Assembly (NCBI GenBank): GCA_051294375.1
Contig: CM119269.1
Span: 4,559,098 to 4,623,097, forward strand
Direction of reading: 5' to 3'
Source of the DNA: Paraspadella gotoi
Lineage: Eukaryota; Chaetognatha
DNA length: 64,000 bases
A program made the translations under genes and the position numbers. A model generated the notes under the pieces. It made no database searches, was not told the origin of the DNA, and saw only the letters and a program-made list of their open reading frames with translations. Below, piece after piece: positions 39,870-54,208 of the stretch. Positions within the stretch are counted from its first letter, which is position 1, and each line of letters opens with the position of its first letter.

Positions 39870-42687
39870 TTAAAAATGATGCGCCACGTCGCCGTTGCGC
39901 GCGTCCATGGCGGGCAGGCGCGGTGCGTGCCCGTAGCGCGGCAAAGTGAAACCGAGAGCGCCGCATGCCGAATCGTCGTCGCATCGAGACTCGCATCGAG
40001 AAGAGTCGCCGTAGTCAAGGCTCGGCGTGGAACAAGGAACGCCCAGCGCCACCGCGTCGGCCCCGCCCATTTCCGGCGGGACGATTGGGCCGAGGCCCTC
40101 GAAGCCGCGCCGGTGGAAGGCGGTGCGACTGGCGTAAGAGTCGATCTCGTCGTCATCCTCATCGTACTGACTGACTCGGCGCCAGGCGCAACAGGAAGAC
40201 GGGTCCTTGACGATGGATTCTTCGGACTGACGCCGGCAGAGGCCGAAGATAAGGAGAAGCATCAAAACTGAAGAAAACGAACATTAGCTCCGCCATTAAG
40301 ATTAAGACTTCCTTCTGTCCACTCCCACTTACCCAGCATCAAAACAAAGCAGGTCAGTATGGCGCCCTCAACGATGCCAAAAAAGTCTTCGACGTCCGGA
40401 TTTGGCGCCGCCTCTCCTCGCCCACCAAGGCCGACCGAGGGCCCGTGGGGTCGCCTCTCGCCGACGCCATCGTCCTCGTCCGTCGTCGCTGTCACCGTGA
40501 TGTTCTTTTCCACGGTTCCGTTGGTGAGGTGAACCTGGAGCGTCACGTGGTAGGTGTCGCGATAAGAAGGACGATATGGTGAGTGATAATCTTCATTCTC
40601 GTTATCGTCTTCGTCGTGATTGTGCTCTTTCTTCGCTTCTCCCTCTTCGCCTTTTTCTTCAGAGACTTTTTCTCTTTTCTTTTCCCCAGAGTCGACGTCT
40701 TCGTCGTTTGCCAAAGCGGCCGCGTCGCGGTCGGCCACCAAAGCTAGGGCCACGCCTCCGGGAATGGCGCGCATATTGGGGAAGCCGGTGCTGCGGCGCC
40801 GGTGGAGGTCGTAACGTCGATCACCGAAGCGCCAAGTGACATTTTCCCATGGAATCGACGGGTAAGCGAAGAGTTCACACGTTACGGTTACCACCGACTG
40901 TAGAAAATATAAGTCGTTTACTAGAAAAAGTATCTACTGAAATAGATCCTATAAATGTGTAATATGTAATCTTACCGGGGCCAATATCTTTTGATTCTCA
41001 GGACAATCAATGGTAGGTCCGTGGTGAAGCTCTAAGCTAATCGCCACGGAAGTTGGAATTCCCCGAACCGGACCGAAAACGTGCAGCGTCAACTGTCGAG
41101 TAGGCGTGGCGCGGGAGAGGAGGGACTTGTGAAGAGTGGCTAAGATATGGTAACCCATGTTGACGCGACTGAGTTTGTAGCTGAAATGTGAGATATAGGT
41201 ATAAGTCAAAAAGTATAGGTAAGGACTAAAATTTTTTTATTTCTGTCAAGTGTTCTTTTGATCATTTTGATTATGGGGCAAAGGATATAAATTTGCATAT
41301 TAAACTTCGTGGGAGGTAACTGACGAAATAAATAACATGACATTTTTATCAATTTAAGACAAATTTTCAAAATAAAATATTTTTTATTTATTACTTTTTA
41401 AAAAAATTCTCCGCTGACAACGCTTCTCGCCCTTTTGTCTAAGATCAAAGTGTAGTATCTGCTATCAACAGCTCAATATCTGATAAGGTCTGCGGGCCCA
41501 GAATATTTAACTGATTAATGACTGATAATATTAGCCTCTTCCACGGAAACTTAAAATTATACGTAAGACTCACTTGAAGTATTTAGTTTTATTCTGCAGC
41601 GCGTGAGAATAGTTTCCATTGCCTAGCAACCAGTGGATGTCGTCGGGATGTACAACGGGATTCATGTACGCGTTACAGTTCACCTCGTATCGAGGATCGG
41701 ACTGTAAGTTGGTTTCCAAAATATTAAATAGTTTATAATTAAACTTCAGCTTCTATTAACTCATCGATCCAGCACCTCTTGAAAGACTATCTTTTTTGGG
41801 CAATCCAACCGCGGCTTAAAAGTGACGTTGAGAGACTCGGTCACGACGCACTCGGGCTTAGGGATGGAATCGTTCCATGCCGCGTGAGCCACGATGCAGG
41901 ACAACAAAGCCCCGTGCTCGTCGGATGTCAATACGAAGGTACGGTTCGAGTACACAGACGATGATCTGAAGAAATTAAGAGTGCCGCGCTGGTTTGACAA
42001 TTTTTGGCGTTTTTCGTTCCCCTTTCCGATTTTACCCTCTTTTCGGCGAACCCCTCGGGCCTTTGAAGGTGGCATTGCCCAGGCGCCAATCGATGCGCGG
42101 TCCCGGCGCAGGACCAGCGAATTCGACTTCGCAAGAGGAGGCCAACTCTCGCTTCTCGGGAAGAGCAGTAGAACTGAAAAAATGTAGCATTCGGAATTTA
42201 CTGTCGCAAGAGAGAGGAAAGTTTCACTCACGATAAAGAAGGGGCGCAGCTAGGTGGGCCAATGACGGTCAACGCTGCTGTCATAACGTTAGAGCATTTG
42301 TATAGACCCGCGTCGGAGAAGCGGACCGACTTGACGACAAGCACGTACTGATCAACGCCGACCTTGAGGAGATTGTGGCGAAAAAATACGATATACTCTT
42401 GATCAGAAGCAATCTTTGAGGACGACAAGAAAACGATTGTTGTTTACCTTGGAAAAGGCGAACCTATCCAAGTCCACGGACTGATCGATGGGGAAACCGT
42501 TGTGGGATAGGAACTCGACGCTGGCCAAATCGGGTGACTGCTTGACCCAGACGGCGGGGGTCTCCGATCGGCAAGAGAAGACAACCTCGTGACCGAGAGG
42601 CACCGCCGTCGCCTGGATCGGGGGCGACACCGCCGCCGCAGAGCAACTCGCCAAAAGAAGCAGCAACGGGGGAAGCATACGTTGCAT
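39870..42687 (-). CDS. single-pass membrane protein with several immunoglobulin-like domains
   Basis: Eight exons (42687-42448, 42413-42232, 42173-42036, 41965-41776, 41701-41574, 41180-40976, 40897-40333, 40267-39870) join in frame to 681 residues. A signal peptide (MQRMLPPLLLLLASCSAAAV) leads into Ig-like segments: VVFSCRSETPAVWVKQ and DAGLYKCSN (first domain), SCEVEFAGPAPGPRIDW (second), NCNAYMNP...DIHWLLGNG (third) and VTVTCELFAYPSIPWENVTW (fourth). The fourth is interrupted by a Lys/Glu/Asp-rich insert. A membrane segment of about 24 residues (IVEGAILTCFVLMLVLMLLL) spans the last intron, followed by a ~120-residue cytoplasmic tail. Several N-x-S/T sites lie in the extracellular part. It looks like a cell-surface adhesion or receptor protein; I cannot assign an ortholog. 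Confidence 0.8.
41419..41512 (+). ncRNA. U2 snRNA-like sequence, 5' half only
   Basis: Lies in an intron of the Ig gene, antisense to it. cgcttctcg, cttttg, ctaagatcaa, gtgtagtatctg and caatatctgata follow the U2 5' half in order, and the branch-site recognition segment GTAGTA is intact. Stem I carries changes and the 3' half with stems III and IV is absent. A U2 pseudogene or truncated copy is the best reading. Confidence 0.75.
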
Positions 42688-43135
42688 GGCGATGAATTAT
42701 TTTGTCTTTTGTTTTAAATAAAGAATTTTTTTTCAATTTTGACTTTTGCCGATAGAAGTCATTGTAGCCATCTGATCGATTTAGGGGAAGCGAATTAACG
42801 TTTTAATCACATTTGGTAAATGTATTGATATGGTTCCGGGATTTCCTCGCTCGCTCATTTTGGCGCCGTTAAAATCTGGCCGAGGAAAAAAATACAAAAA
42901 CAAGGCGTTACATATTCATGATTAAATGTTTAAAAACCAACAAAATCATTACTAAAAAAATGCTACGAGAAATTTCGTCAGGAACCCAACTAATTAGTTA
43001 ATTCCAACTTTAGTATTTGTTCCGATGAACAAAGCGACGGGCAGTTCTCAAATAAATACACGAAGATCCAGAAATTTAAGAGCGAGTTCCGACAGTTCCA
43101 TAAAAAAGAGAATAGACCACATAAGAAAATGTCCA
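42688..43135. other. intergenic, no gene seen
   Basis: Short region between the Ig gene start and the IF1 stop codon; no exon found. Confidence 0.6.
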
Positions 43136-43513
43136 CTATTTTTTGTCAGCGCTTTCCAACTTCTTGAGTTCGTCCTTGTGACGTTCGATGGCCTCCTTGT
43201 GCCTCTTGATCTCCGCCTCGCGATGCATAATCTCCGTCTCGTGCTGCGAAGTCAAGCATTAAACATACATAAACAAATAAGTAAACAGTGAAACAAAGAA
43301 ACGTACCGAGCTCTTCAGGTTTTTAAGTTGATTCGCTTCTAGGTTCTTGATAAAGGCGGCCTCGGACGCACTCTCGCGCTTTTTGAAGGAATCTCCGGCG
43401 TCTTTGACGGTCCCTTCCTGGGCAAAACCGCGTACCATCGGCGCCGATATAGCGACTTGGCGGCGCGAAACGGCACTCAGCGCCAAGCGGGCGCCAGCCA
43501 TCACAAACGACAT
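43136..43513 (-). CDS. ATP5IF1: mitochondrial ATPase inhibitor IF1
   Basis: Two exons (43513-43307 and 43243-43136) join in phase 0 to 104 residues, the IF1 size. The N-terminus (MSFVMAGARLALSAVSRRQ) is a likely targeting peptide. The inhibitory segment follows (GDSFKKRESASEAAFIKNLE), then a coiled coil rich in His, Glu and Lys (HKEAIERHKDELKKLE). IF1 binds F1-ATPase when the matrix acidifies and blocks ATP hydrolysis. The stop codon of the neighbouring gene lies at 43628, about 115 bases upstream of this start codon, so the promoter is short or overlaps that gene's 3' end. Confidence 0.9.
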
Positions 43514-43627
43514 TTTTTATAAAATTTTTGAACTGATATCGTAAATTTAAAAAATAAGGCGTTGGAATTGATTAATGTTTAACATACAGTATAAATATTA
43601 ATCAAGAATCGTTCTTTTTCCGACTTT

Positions 43628-44825
43628 TCAACGTTTTTTCTTATCTTTGTCCCAGCTCTTGTAAAATGCAAGACGACCCAAACAATCACGAGCGACGATG
43701 ACGTTGACCACCCCTTGCGAAGCCTGCAGCACCACTTTCAAAGAATCCAACTGCGGAAGTGCTTCGTCAAGGGTCGTGGGCGATAAGTTTGAGAGAAAGG
43801 AAACTGCAAACGCTTCATGAAAGTCTCGTCGTTCGGTGACGGAATTGGGAGGCTAAAACAAAATTATCTAGATATAACTAGTAACTTTTCTTTAACTTGC
43901 TTCAACATTTATTAAAAAGCCCACCCTCAAGCGCGACGAAGTTAGTCCTTCCAGCCCGAATTTGCTCTCGACACGCGTTCGATGAAAGCTCTGAGCCGAC
44001 ACAGTTACGACGCCGTCGACGAGGCACTTGAAAGATCGGAGTTGGGGGAGTTCGTTATGAAGGAGGCCGTCGGGACAAGAGAGATCGAGGTAGCGGAGGC
44101 CAGGGAGGCGAGAAGAAAGTACAGAAAGGAAGCGTGCTTCGCCGGCGAGGAAACCAAAGAGCTAAACCGGGTTTTGTCGGAATGAAATGTGAAATCAGTG
44201 AAATACAAGACGGTGAAACAAAGCCAGTAGCACTGACTACCTTCAATTCCACCAGATTTTTCCACTTGTCGAGTTCCTCGATGCCGTCGGCGAGAAAGAG
44301 ACCGAGGCCGTTCCCGTGAAAATGCGACGAGTAGGCGACAAACTTTTGGAGGTTTTCGTGGGCGAAGATCAACTGGGTCGTGCGTCGCGAGTCCGATATT
44401 TTTCCGCTCATCGTCATCGTCATCTTCGTCGCGTTCGTCGATTTTCGAATGAGCGACCTTAGTTTTTTCATTGTGACGTCGGTCAGGGAGTCGGCAACGC
44501 GAAGAGTTAGTGACCTTGAAAATGAGGAGAGTGAAGAATAAATGAGAAGAGTGAAGAATAAAATTAGGATTGAAAGAGACGAGACTCGTTACTGCAGCCA
44601 ACGCCAACCTGTAGGCCTGAAATATCCAGAGCTCATGGTCGAGTCTACGAAACAGCATGAGGAAATCCGTTAGGGTCAGCTCGCGGTCCTCAATCGAAAC
44701 GATTCGGTGAAGGCGATCATTGGCGCAATGCGCCATCTGCCATTCGAAGACGAGTGGCTCGTAGAGGATCAGCGACAGGAAACACCGCAGCGGGCTAAGC
44801 CCCGCCGCCGCAGAAGAGGGGTTCC
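43628..44825 (-). CDS. F-box/leucine-rich-repeat-like protein, 5' end missing
   Basis: Four exons (44825-44609, 44514-44241, 44161-43925, 43852-43628) join in frame over about 317 residues. Early part: PLRCFLSLILYEPLVFEWQM and then TLTDFLMLFRRLDHELW, loosely F-box-like helices. Later part: FVAYSSHFHGNG, WKNLVELKLFGFL and LPGLRYLDLSC, which have the N-L-x-x-L and L-R-x-L-x-L wording of leucine-rich repeats in FBXL-type proteins. Such proteins usually select substrates for SCF ubiquitin ligases, but the F-box assignment is weak. The first exon's acceptor uses the (CT)n microsatellite as its pyrimidine tract. Upstream lies repeat DNA and no start codon was identified. Confidence 0.6.
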
Positions 44826-44829
44826 CTAC

Positions 44830-44831
<2 letters not shown>

Positions 44832-44888
<57 letters not shown>

Positions 44889-45220
44889 TTGGACTGGGAC
44901 ATCTCACTGTTGGCTTTGTGGGCTTCCGACCCTGAGTGATGCCTCTTGTCACTGGAGCGGTTACCCTAGGACGGTCTCGCTTTGCCAACGCAGAGGGAAG
45001 TCATTAGGACTGAGAGGGGAACGCAACGATTGGGAAGGCGCGTTCCCCCTGTGAGCCCATGGGAATGGCTGAAAGATGATGGATGTGAGGAGGTGTGAAT
45101 ATACCGCCACAATAGACCAATTTCGATTAAAAAGGAATCCTATGGGAAATTAGGATGTATTCACTATTCAGTTTTAGCTGGTACAGTGGTACATATTTTT
45201 GCTATGATTTTAAATCGTAC
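44832..45220. mobile_element. repeat-like insertion with (GA)n microsatellite
   Basis: A (GA)n run (44832-44888) is followed by about 330 bases of non-coding, moderately GC-rich sequence, then the conserved end of the dispersed repeat. It separates the F-box gene from the next exon block. No coding capacity; class not determined. Confidence 0.35.
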
Positions 45221-45253
45221 ATAATTTTTATATTGGTTGTACCAATTTCATAA
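45221..45253 (+). repeat. terminal fragment of the ~328-bp dispersed repeat
   Basis: The sequence ataatttttatattggttgtaccaatttcata matches the end of the unit at 49250-50006, including the attggt-tgt-accaat inverted repeat. Confidence 0.85.
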
Positions 45254-45307
45254 GGAGCTTCAAAACGTGTTTTTACTCTTTCTTTTCTCTCCCCCCCCCC
45301 AAACCAG

Positions 45308-46010
45308 AGAATATATCGAGTCCCGTCTCAAGTCTTTCCAGAAAAAGCTGCTCCGCGTAGGCGACGCGTTCGGCGGCGGCGATGACGCTGACGCTGCGGG
45401 GATTCGGAAGCAACTCATCCAGCGGTTTCACTGCATCTCTTGCGACAATCCCGTCAAGGTGGCGCCACAAGCGCCGATACCCAGTCTTCCGCAAGTGAGT
45501 AGGGGTTTGCACAAGAGCGAGAGAGAGAGGAGGGGGGGAAAGGAAGCGTGAGAAGTCACTCTCATTATCAGAGAGAGAGAGAGAGAGTTTTCACAAATTC
45601 CGACCTTTTCACAACCTTTTCCTATTGCTATTTTTAGTGCCATTAGTGCAATTTTTCTTGCTCAATACTCATCGTTTAATCTTCTTATTGTCTTAATTGT
45701 CAAATTGTCTCTTTTATTTAAAAAAAAAAAAAAATTTTCCTATTGCTTTTCTCTCACACCCTTCATCTCCAGGGAGACGGGTTGCCCCCGAACCGTTCCC
45801 CGCGTCCTTACACGACCTACGAGTTGGAGCAGATACGTCAGCATCAGAAGCAGATGCAGAGCGGCGACTACTTGGAAGGCGTCGGCCAGGCGCGTCCCTG
45901 CGGCGGAACCCACACCGTCACCTTTCCACACAAGAGAATCACCAAAGTCTCGCCCGCCACGCCCTTCATCGACGAGAGACCGGAAATGGCTGTCTCCGAA
46001 CCCGCACCAG

Positions 46011-46101
<91 letters not shown>

Positions 46102-46860
46102 GTTTACAGTTAGTAAAATTAATGCAGTGAGTCTGTGAAAAAACCGAAGTCGCTTTCCTGGACGCCTTTTTACTTTTAGTATCATCGGGAATCAAAAACG
46201 AATTGGATATCCAAGGGGTCGATGGTCACATCTACAAGGGGCGCGTCGATGTCTCAAGATTTCCTCCAGTCGCCAACGGTGAGAGGACAGAGGATGAATG
46301 AAACGAAACGAAAGATGAAAACCAATCGCGTTTAATATAATATAATATAATATAACGTTTAATCTTCAACAGCAGCGTGGCGCAGTGGGAGCGTGCTGGG
46401 CCCATAACCCAGAGGTCGATGGATCGAAACCATCCGCTGCTATTTTGTTTATTCCTCGAATTTAATGCACAGTGTAAAAACATTTGCACTTTCATATATA
46501 ACTATATAAAAACTTGGGCAATTTAATTGTTTTTATTTCTTAAATTCATTTCTAAAGTGACTAATTTAGAATTAGCCCAACTTTGAAGACCTGAATCAAC
46601 AGGCCTCGATTTTATATCATATACATAATACATACGTATGATGAACAGATTAAAATCGATTTTTGTATAACCATTAACCAATTCTACTACTGAATATTCA
46701 CTCGTATCTCGAGTCCACAGGCGCCGGACCGAAGATGGCGGCGCGCCCCTCATCCAGCCGCGGAACGAATCGCATCGGCGGCGTCGTCGGAGCCGGAAGT
46801 CAGCCGAATGGAATCACGAGACCGGAATCCGTCGCCGGGGTCGTCGCCAAGCAAGAATGA
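45308..46860 (+). CDS. DUF4795 protein (C16orf96/QRICH2-type), C-terminal exons
   Basis: Four exons (45308-45494, 45773-46010, 46180-46278, 46721-46860) join in frame to a TGA. The peptide contains RFHCISCDNPVKV, PRPYTTYELEQIRQHQKQMQ, RPCGGTHTVTFPHKR and DIQGVDGHIYKGRVD, the conserved C-terminal motifs of the DUF4795 family. The first exon starts in phase 2 (A|GAA) and so needs an upstream exon ending in phase 2. None exists upstream in the window; the exon ending at 51582 fits by phase and by family order (MELEPLR then EYIESRL). The donor at 46010 is followed directly by GTGTGTGTGT and (GA)n. QRICH2 is needed for sperm flagella in mammals; function here is inference. Confidence 0.85.
46021..46098 (+). 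repeat. (GA)n microsatellite in intron
   Basis: About 39 GA units starting right after the GT-rich donor of the 45773-46010 exon. Confidence 0.98.
46371..46442 (+). tRNA. tRNA-Met (CAT), elongator type
   Basis: A 72-base cloverleaf: acceptor stem agcagcg/cgctgct, D arm with gcgcagtgggagcg, anticodon stem ctggg/cccag with loop cccataa (CAT at 46403-46405), T loop gatcgaaac, discriminator A. A TTTT terminator follows at 46443-46446. It lies in an intron of the DUF4795 C-terminal block, same strand. Confidence 0.95.
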
Positions 46861-48151
<1,291 letters not shown>

Positions 48152-48281
48152 CGGCTTCAGGATTTCGAGCGCACCCTGGGCGGCGACAGCGACGGCGGGG
48201 GCCGCGCGGGAGAAACTCCCTGCAGCAGCCGAGAGGAATCCCTCGAGTTTCCCAGCGGCTCGGGGACGGCTTGGATGAGAC
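48152..48281 (+). CDS. candidate isolated exon
   Basis: Between an acceptor (cccag) and a possible donor (C|GTACGG), the frame RLQDFERTLGGDSDGG... is open and GC-rich against AT-rich surroundings. It may belong to the DUF4795 gene, but its phase-1 end has no obvious partner. Confidence 0.3.
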
Positions 48282-49249
48282 GTACGGACTCATTAGGAAG
48301 TGTTGTGGGATAAACGATGTTTTTCTTCGTTCAAGATTTAATTAAATAAGGTGATGGAGGCCTTAAGGGGACCAATAGTGAACAGTGGGGGTAAAAAGCT
48401 AAAATAACGTTTGACCCTTTAACTTAAGCTGGTTCTGACCATATCATTTTTTCTTTTATAATCATTTGGGAAAGTAGTTAAAAAATTCGATAAAATCAGC
48501 GAGCTTTTAATTTTCTTTAATAAAATCGGTAAAGAAGAAATCTTTTTCAAATTTTTAATTTTTTTTTCCAAAAAAGAGGTAAGATCTATAATTTTAAAAA
48601 GATTTTTAGCTTTTATCACAAAAATTTATAAGAAAAAAATTAGGAATGAATCAAAATTTAAGGTATCGACTGATTTTATTTAAACTTTCTTTTCAAATAA
48701 TTCTGTTAATTGGATGTGAAAATTAAAACTCTTTGAAGTTAATATAAATATAAAAAGAAGAGAAAGATTCTATACTTTTGCCTAATTTTAAATTATTATA
48801 ATTAGGAATCAATATAGTTTAATAATATATTTAAGGGATGAATATGAATATTAAATAATAATTATTACAATTTTGTTTCTGTAAGAATAGAATTTAGGTT
48901 TGATTTGTCTGCTTTTAAAATAAATATAAAAATAAAAAATATTAGTCTTGAAAGCCTTTTGTTCAATGAGGCTTAAACCTAAAATTGTAGCTTTTGTACA
49001 ATAAAAAATAAAAATTTGGAATTTTAGTAAAAAATACTTTCTAATGGAAAAATAAAATAATTGGATTATATAAATATTTAGGTAGGGTCAACTAAATGTT
49101 TTTTCATCATTATTAAAATTTTGTTTCTCGCTACAATAAGAGATAGGAATTTTTTTGTTACTTTCCCGTGCAAAGAAAAATTAATGACTATCACCATTCA
49201 AATTCCTTTTGATGATAGACCCTTAAGCTTTATGATATCATTTTATCAC
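48282..49249. other. AT-rich non-coding region
   Basis: No exon. A scrap of the dispersed repeat (gatggaggccttaa) occurs near 48353. Confidence 0.6.
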
Positions 49250-50006
49250 TGGGTCCCTTAAACCACCAAAGCCTGTCCAAAGTCAGGGACAAGATAGCTT
49301 ATTTATTAAATGAATGGATAATTTTTATATTGGTGTACCAATTTCATAAAATTCAGCTCCTTGTATTTTGATGCTAGTGCGGAGTACAATATAGTATTCC
49401 CCGATCTAATACTTAAGGGGAGTGGTCTTTTCATACAATTGAAACATTCTTTGAAATATTATACCACTTCATTGATAGGAAAGCCAGGTTCACTGGGATG
49501 TGAATAAATAAGACTGGTGAGAGAGTCTTGATTGAAAGCTTGCAGAAACCTGCTATGTTATTTATCTTGTAAGTGTGATGGAGGCCTTAAACCACCAAAG
49601 CCTGTCCAAGTCAGGGGACAAGATAGCTTATTTATTAAATGAATGATAATTTTTATATTTGGTTGTACCAATTTCATAAAATTCAGCTCCTTGTATTTTT
49701 GATGCTAGTGCGGAGTACAATATAGTATTCCCCGATCTAATACTTAAGGGAGTGGTCTTTTCATACAATTGAAACATTCTTTGAAATATTATACCACTTC
49801 ATTGATAGGGAAGCCAGGTTCACTGGGAGTGAATAAATAAGACTGTGAGAGAGTCTTGATTGGAAGCTTGCAGAAACCTGCTATGTTATTATCTTGTAAG
49901 TGTGATGGAGGCCTTAAACCACCAAAGCCTGTCCAAAATCAGGGACAAGATAGCCTTATTTATTAAATGAATGGATAATTTTATATTGGTTGTACCAATT
50001 TCATAA
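49250..50006 (+). repeat. tandem array of a ~328-bp repeat, about 2.3 copies
   Basis: The landmark aaccaccaaagcctgtcc starts at 49261, 49590 and 49917, giving unit lengths of 329 and 327. The third copy stops after accaatttcataaa. Each unit contains the inverted repeat attggt-tgt-accaat and no intact open frame. Single fragments occur at 9621, 26104 and 45221. Confidence 0.95.
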
Positions 50007-50038
50007 AGCAATAATAAAAGTACATCGTATGGAAACAG

Positions 50039-51582
50039 CGCGGGTGTCCTGCCCGATGTGCCCTACCCCCTTCCCCCGCCCTCTCAAACACTCTTAACAA
50101 ACTCGGGGGGATCTCCGGACTCCACGAGCAGCTCGAGGCGAAGGTGGCTTCGTTGGAGGATAAGCTCAACGCCCTCGTCAGGTCGGGGAGGGAAGCCAGT
50201 GGAGAGTGTTTTTTGGTTTGTTGACAACCGCTTATAATGTAATTTGCATATATACGATACGATACGGTCCGTACGTAATAGCAATCCGTTTTTTTAAAGA
50301 TATTAATATTAAAATATACAAATATTAAACTTTTTTAGAAAATAGTAATTTTAATTTTCGTTGCAATACAATAGTAAATTTACCGTATTCTAGTGAAATG
50401 TTCTTTAAAAAAAATGACAGAAACCGATCGCAAAGATACAAGAAGTCAAAAGTGTTAACATTCAAAATCGTTACCCTCGCTTTCGTTCAAATTTTGAAGG
50501 GTCACACTGAGAATCGATTCACACGAATGGAGTTAGAGGAAGATAGACGAAGCCGAAGAGCATTTATTGATGTGGATCGTTTCTTAAATATTTTCAGAAA
50601 GGTCGAAAGTTCAGTGTAATTTAATAAAAAAAAAAATAAATAAATAAAAAATCCTGTTTCAGATTCCAAAATTCTTTGCCGGAGAATTTGAGCGAAACTC
50701 TTTCCCAACTTGAGTCAATGATCGAAGATGGCGGAGGAGTCAACGAAAACGTTCAAGGTGACTTACTTCATCGAGGTTGAAAACTGGTCTCTGCCCACTG
50801 CCAAGTACCCACGCTAACCCACACTAGCACACAGCACACAATTTCGCCCACGGCTTTTTCTTCCCTTTTCACTATCCTTTTTGTTTCTCTTCCCCTTCCA
50901 CCCCCCCCCCAACAAAAGGAACCCTCGCCGGACTGCACCAAGACTTGGTGGCTTTAACTGCCACGCTGGAGTCGACGCAGAGCGAAGGTCGCGCGCAGCA
51001 GCGTAGCATCGATGAACTTTTCCGCGCCTCTGGACGCCTGCAGGTGGGATGCGATGTCAAGTTTTGAGGGCTGGTTACTAAGACTGGTTACTAAGACTCA
51101 ATCGCATTCAAAAGCTCATCTTTAATTTCTGTTGTCCCAATCGCATTCATCGAGTTGAACCTGTGCGAAGTCCTAAAGAGCAGAGAAAAAGTAAAACCTT
51201 AAAAATCATTAAAAAAATGATGAAAAATAACCTGAACCAGCAAAAACAGCCTCAACAGACAGAAGCAACATAATTAAATCGCAATGCGAAACAAGCAGTA
51301 CAAAGCAAAAACGCCAACAACAACAATTAATTTCTCCTCCAAGGACGACAAGACCGATCGATCTTGGGTCATTTCCGAACTGGACAATAAGTCGGACAAG
51401 ACGATGGTGGACGCGAAGATCTCGCGGCACACCTTCGATAAGTCCGTCGACGACCTCCAAAAGTCGATCTCGGATCTCTACTCGAAACTGTGCGGCCACG
51501 AGGAGGCGCTGAAGGAGGCGCTGGACGTCATCAACAAAGAGATGGACTCCAAAGTTGACAGGATGGAGTTGGAACCTTTACG
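50039..51582 (+). CDS. DUF4795 protein, central coiled-coil exons
   Basis: Four exons (50039-50181, 50663-50757, 50919-51043, 51344-51582) join with matching phases (2, 1, 0). The start of the first is uncertain; only an AG at 50038 fits. The peptide is heptad-rich (EQLEAKVASLEDKLNALV, ETLSQLESMIEDG, LVALTATLESTQSEG). It then reads DAKISRHTFDKSVDDL, a segment ending HEEAL, and EMDSKVDRMELEPLR, the core DUF4795 signature. The last exon ends in phase 2. The next plus-strand exon (51808) gives an early stop with it, whereas 45308 continues it in frame. This is the middle of the same protein whose C-terminus lies 5 kb upstream. Confidence 0.8.
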
Positions 51583-51599
51583 GTGAGTTGGAAGGCCGA

Positions 51600-51765
51600 A
51601 GGGGCACAAAGAAAAGAAAAGACGAAGAGAAAAGAAAAAATAAAAAAGAAAAAGAAAAGAAAAGAACAAAAGAAAAGAAAGAAAAGAAAAAAAAAAGAAA
51701 AGAAAAGAAAGAAAAAGAAAAGAAAAGAAAAGAAAGAAAAGAAAAGAAAAGAAAAGAAGGAAAAT
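51600..51765 (+). repeat. AAAAG-type purine microsatellite
   Basis: Degenerate (GAAAA)n tract just after the 51582 donor. Confidence 0.95.
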
Positions 51766-51807
51766 TAGCCAACCAAGACTTCCCCCCGCCCCAACAGGCC
51801 GCCCTAG

Positions 51808-52396
51808 TTCGCTCTCCCCCTACCGCCGAATCGCGGCGCGGAAATGACGCCGGTGGCGCCGTCCACGACGCCGGGCGCGCCCTCGCAACAGGCGCATCCG
51901 ACGCCGATCGGCGTAGGGATGGAATTGACGCCGACGATCGAAGCCGGAGCCGAAGTCATCGGCGAAATCACGGGAGAAATCAGAGGATTAATCACCCGGT
52001 GAATCCGAGCTAAACATTTATCACATTTTTTTGTAACAAATTTTTTGGGCTTTTGGTATAATTTTGAGTTAAATTAAATGAATATCTTTTGAAATGAATT
52101 TGCTCTCAAGGTCACGTGACGCGAGTAGAAACCAAAATATCGACTCTTCAATGAGCGATTCCGGCGCAGCAACCAGCGCCGCAGCGTCCAGCGCCGCAGC
52201 AGGAACCGCACCCGATGACGCGACAATTGACGGCGTTGCGCCTCCGGAAATCCTGATGAACGCCAAAATTCACGGTCAGATTTTTAGCGGCGTCCTCGGC
52301 GTCGTCTCGGACCGGAGACCGGCGTCGCCAGAAATCGCGCCGAGAATTCCGCCTGAAGGAGAGAGTCAAATCGGGCGCCCAGCGTCGGATGTGAAG
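51808..52396 (+). CDS. Ala/Pro-rich exons, probably of the DUF4795 gene
   Basis: Two exons (51808-51998 and 52111-52396) join in phase 2. The peptide is Pro/Thr/Ala-rich (EMTPVAPSTTPGAPSQQAHP, then AATSAAASSAAAGTAPDDA), low complexity, without a recognisable domain. It starts in phase 0, which would fit the donor at 56301, and ends in phase 0, which would fit the exon at 50039. A further open exon after a (CT)n acceptor (52617 onward, STQNRVKSGRD...) may follow. Confidence 0.5.

Positions 52397-54208
<1,812 letters not shown>

Noticed and set aside
49256-50006. CRISPR-like or operon-like repeat array
   Set aside because: Eukaryotic context, unit of 328 bp without spacers; a tandem repeat.
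51808-51998. Direct splice from 51582 to this exon
   Set aside because: Both candidate acceptors give a stop codon within a few residues, so these exons are not consecutive in the mRNA.
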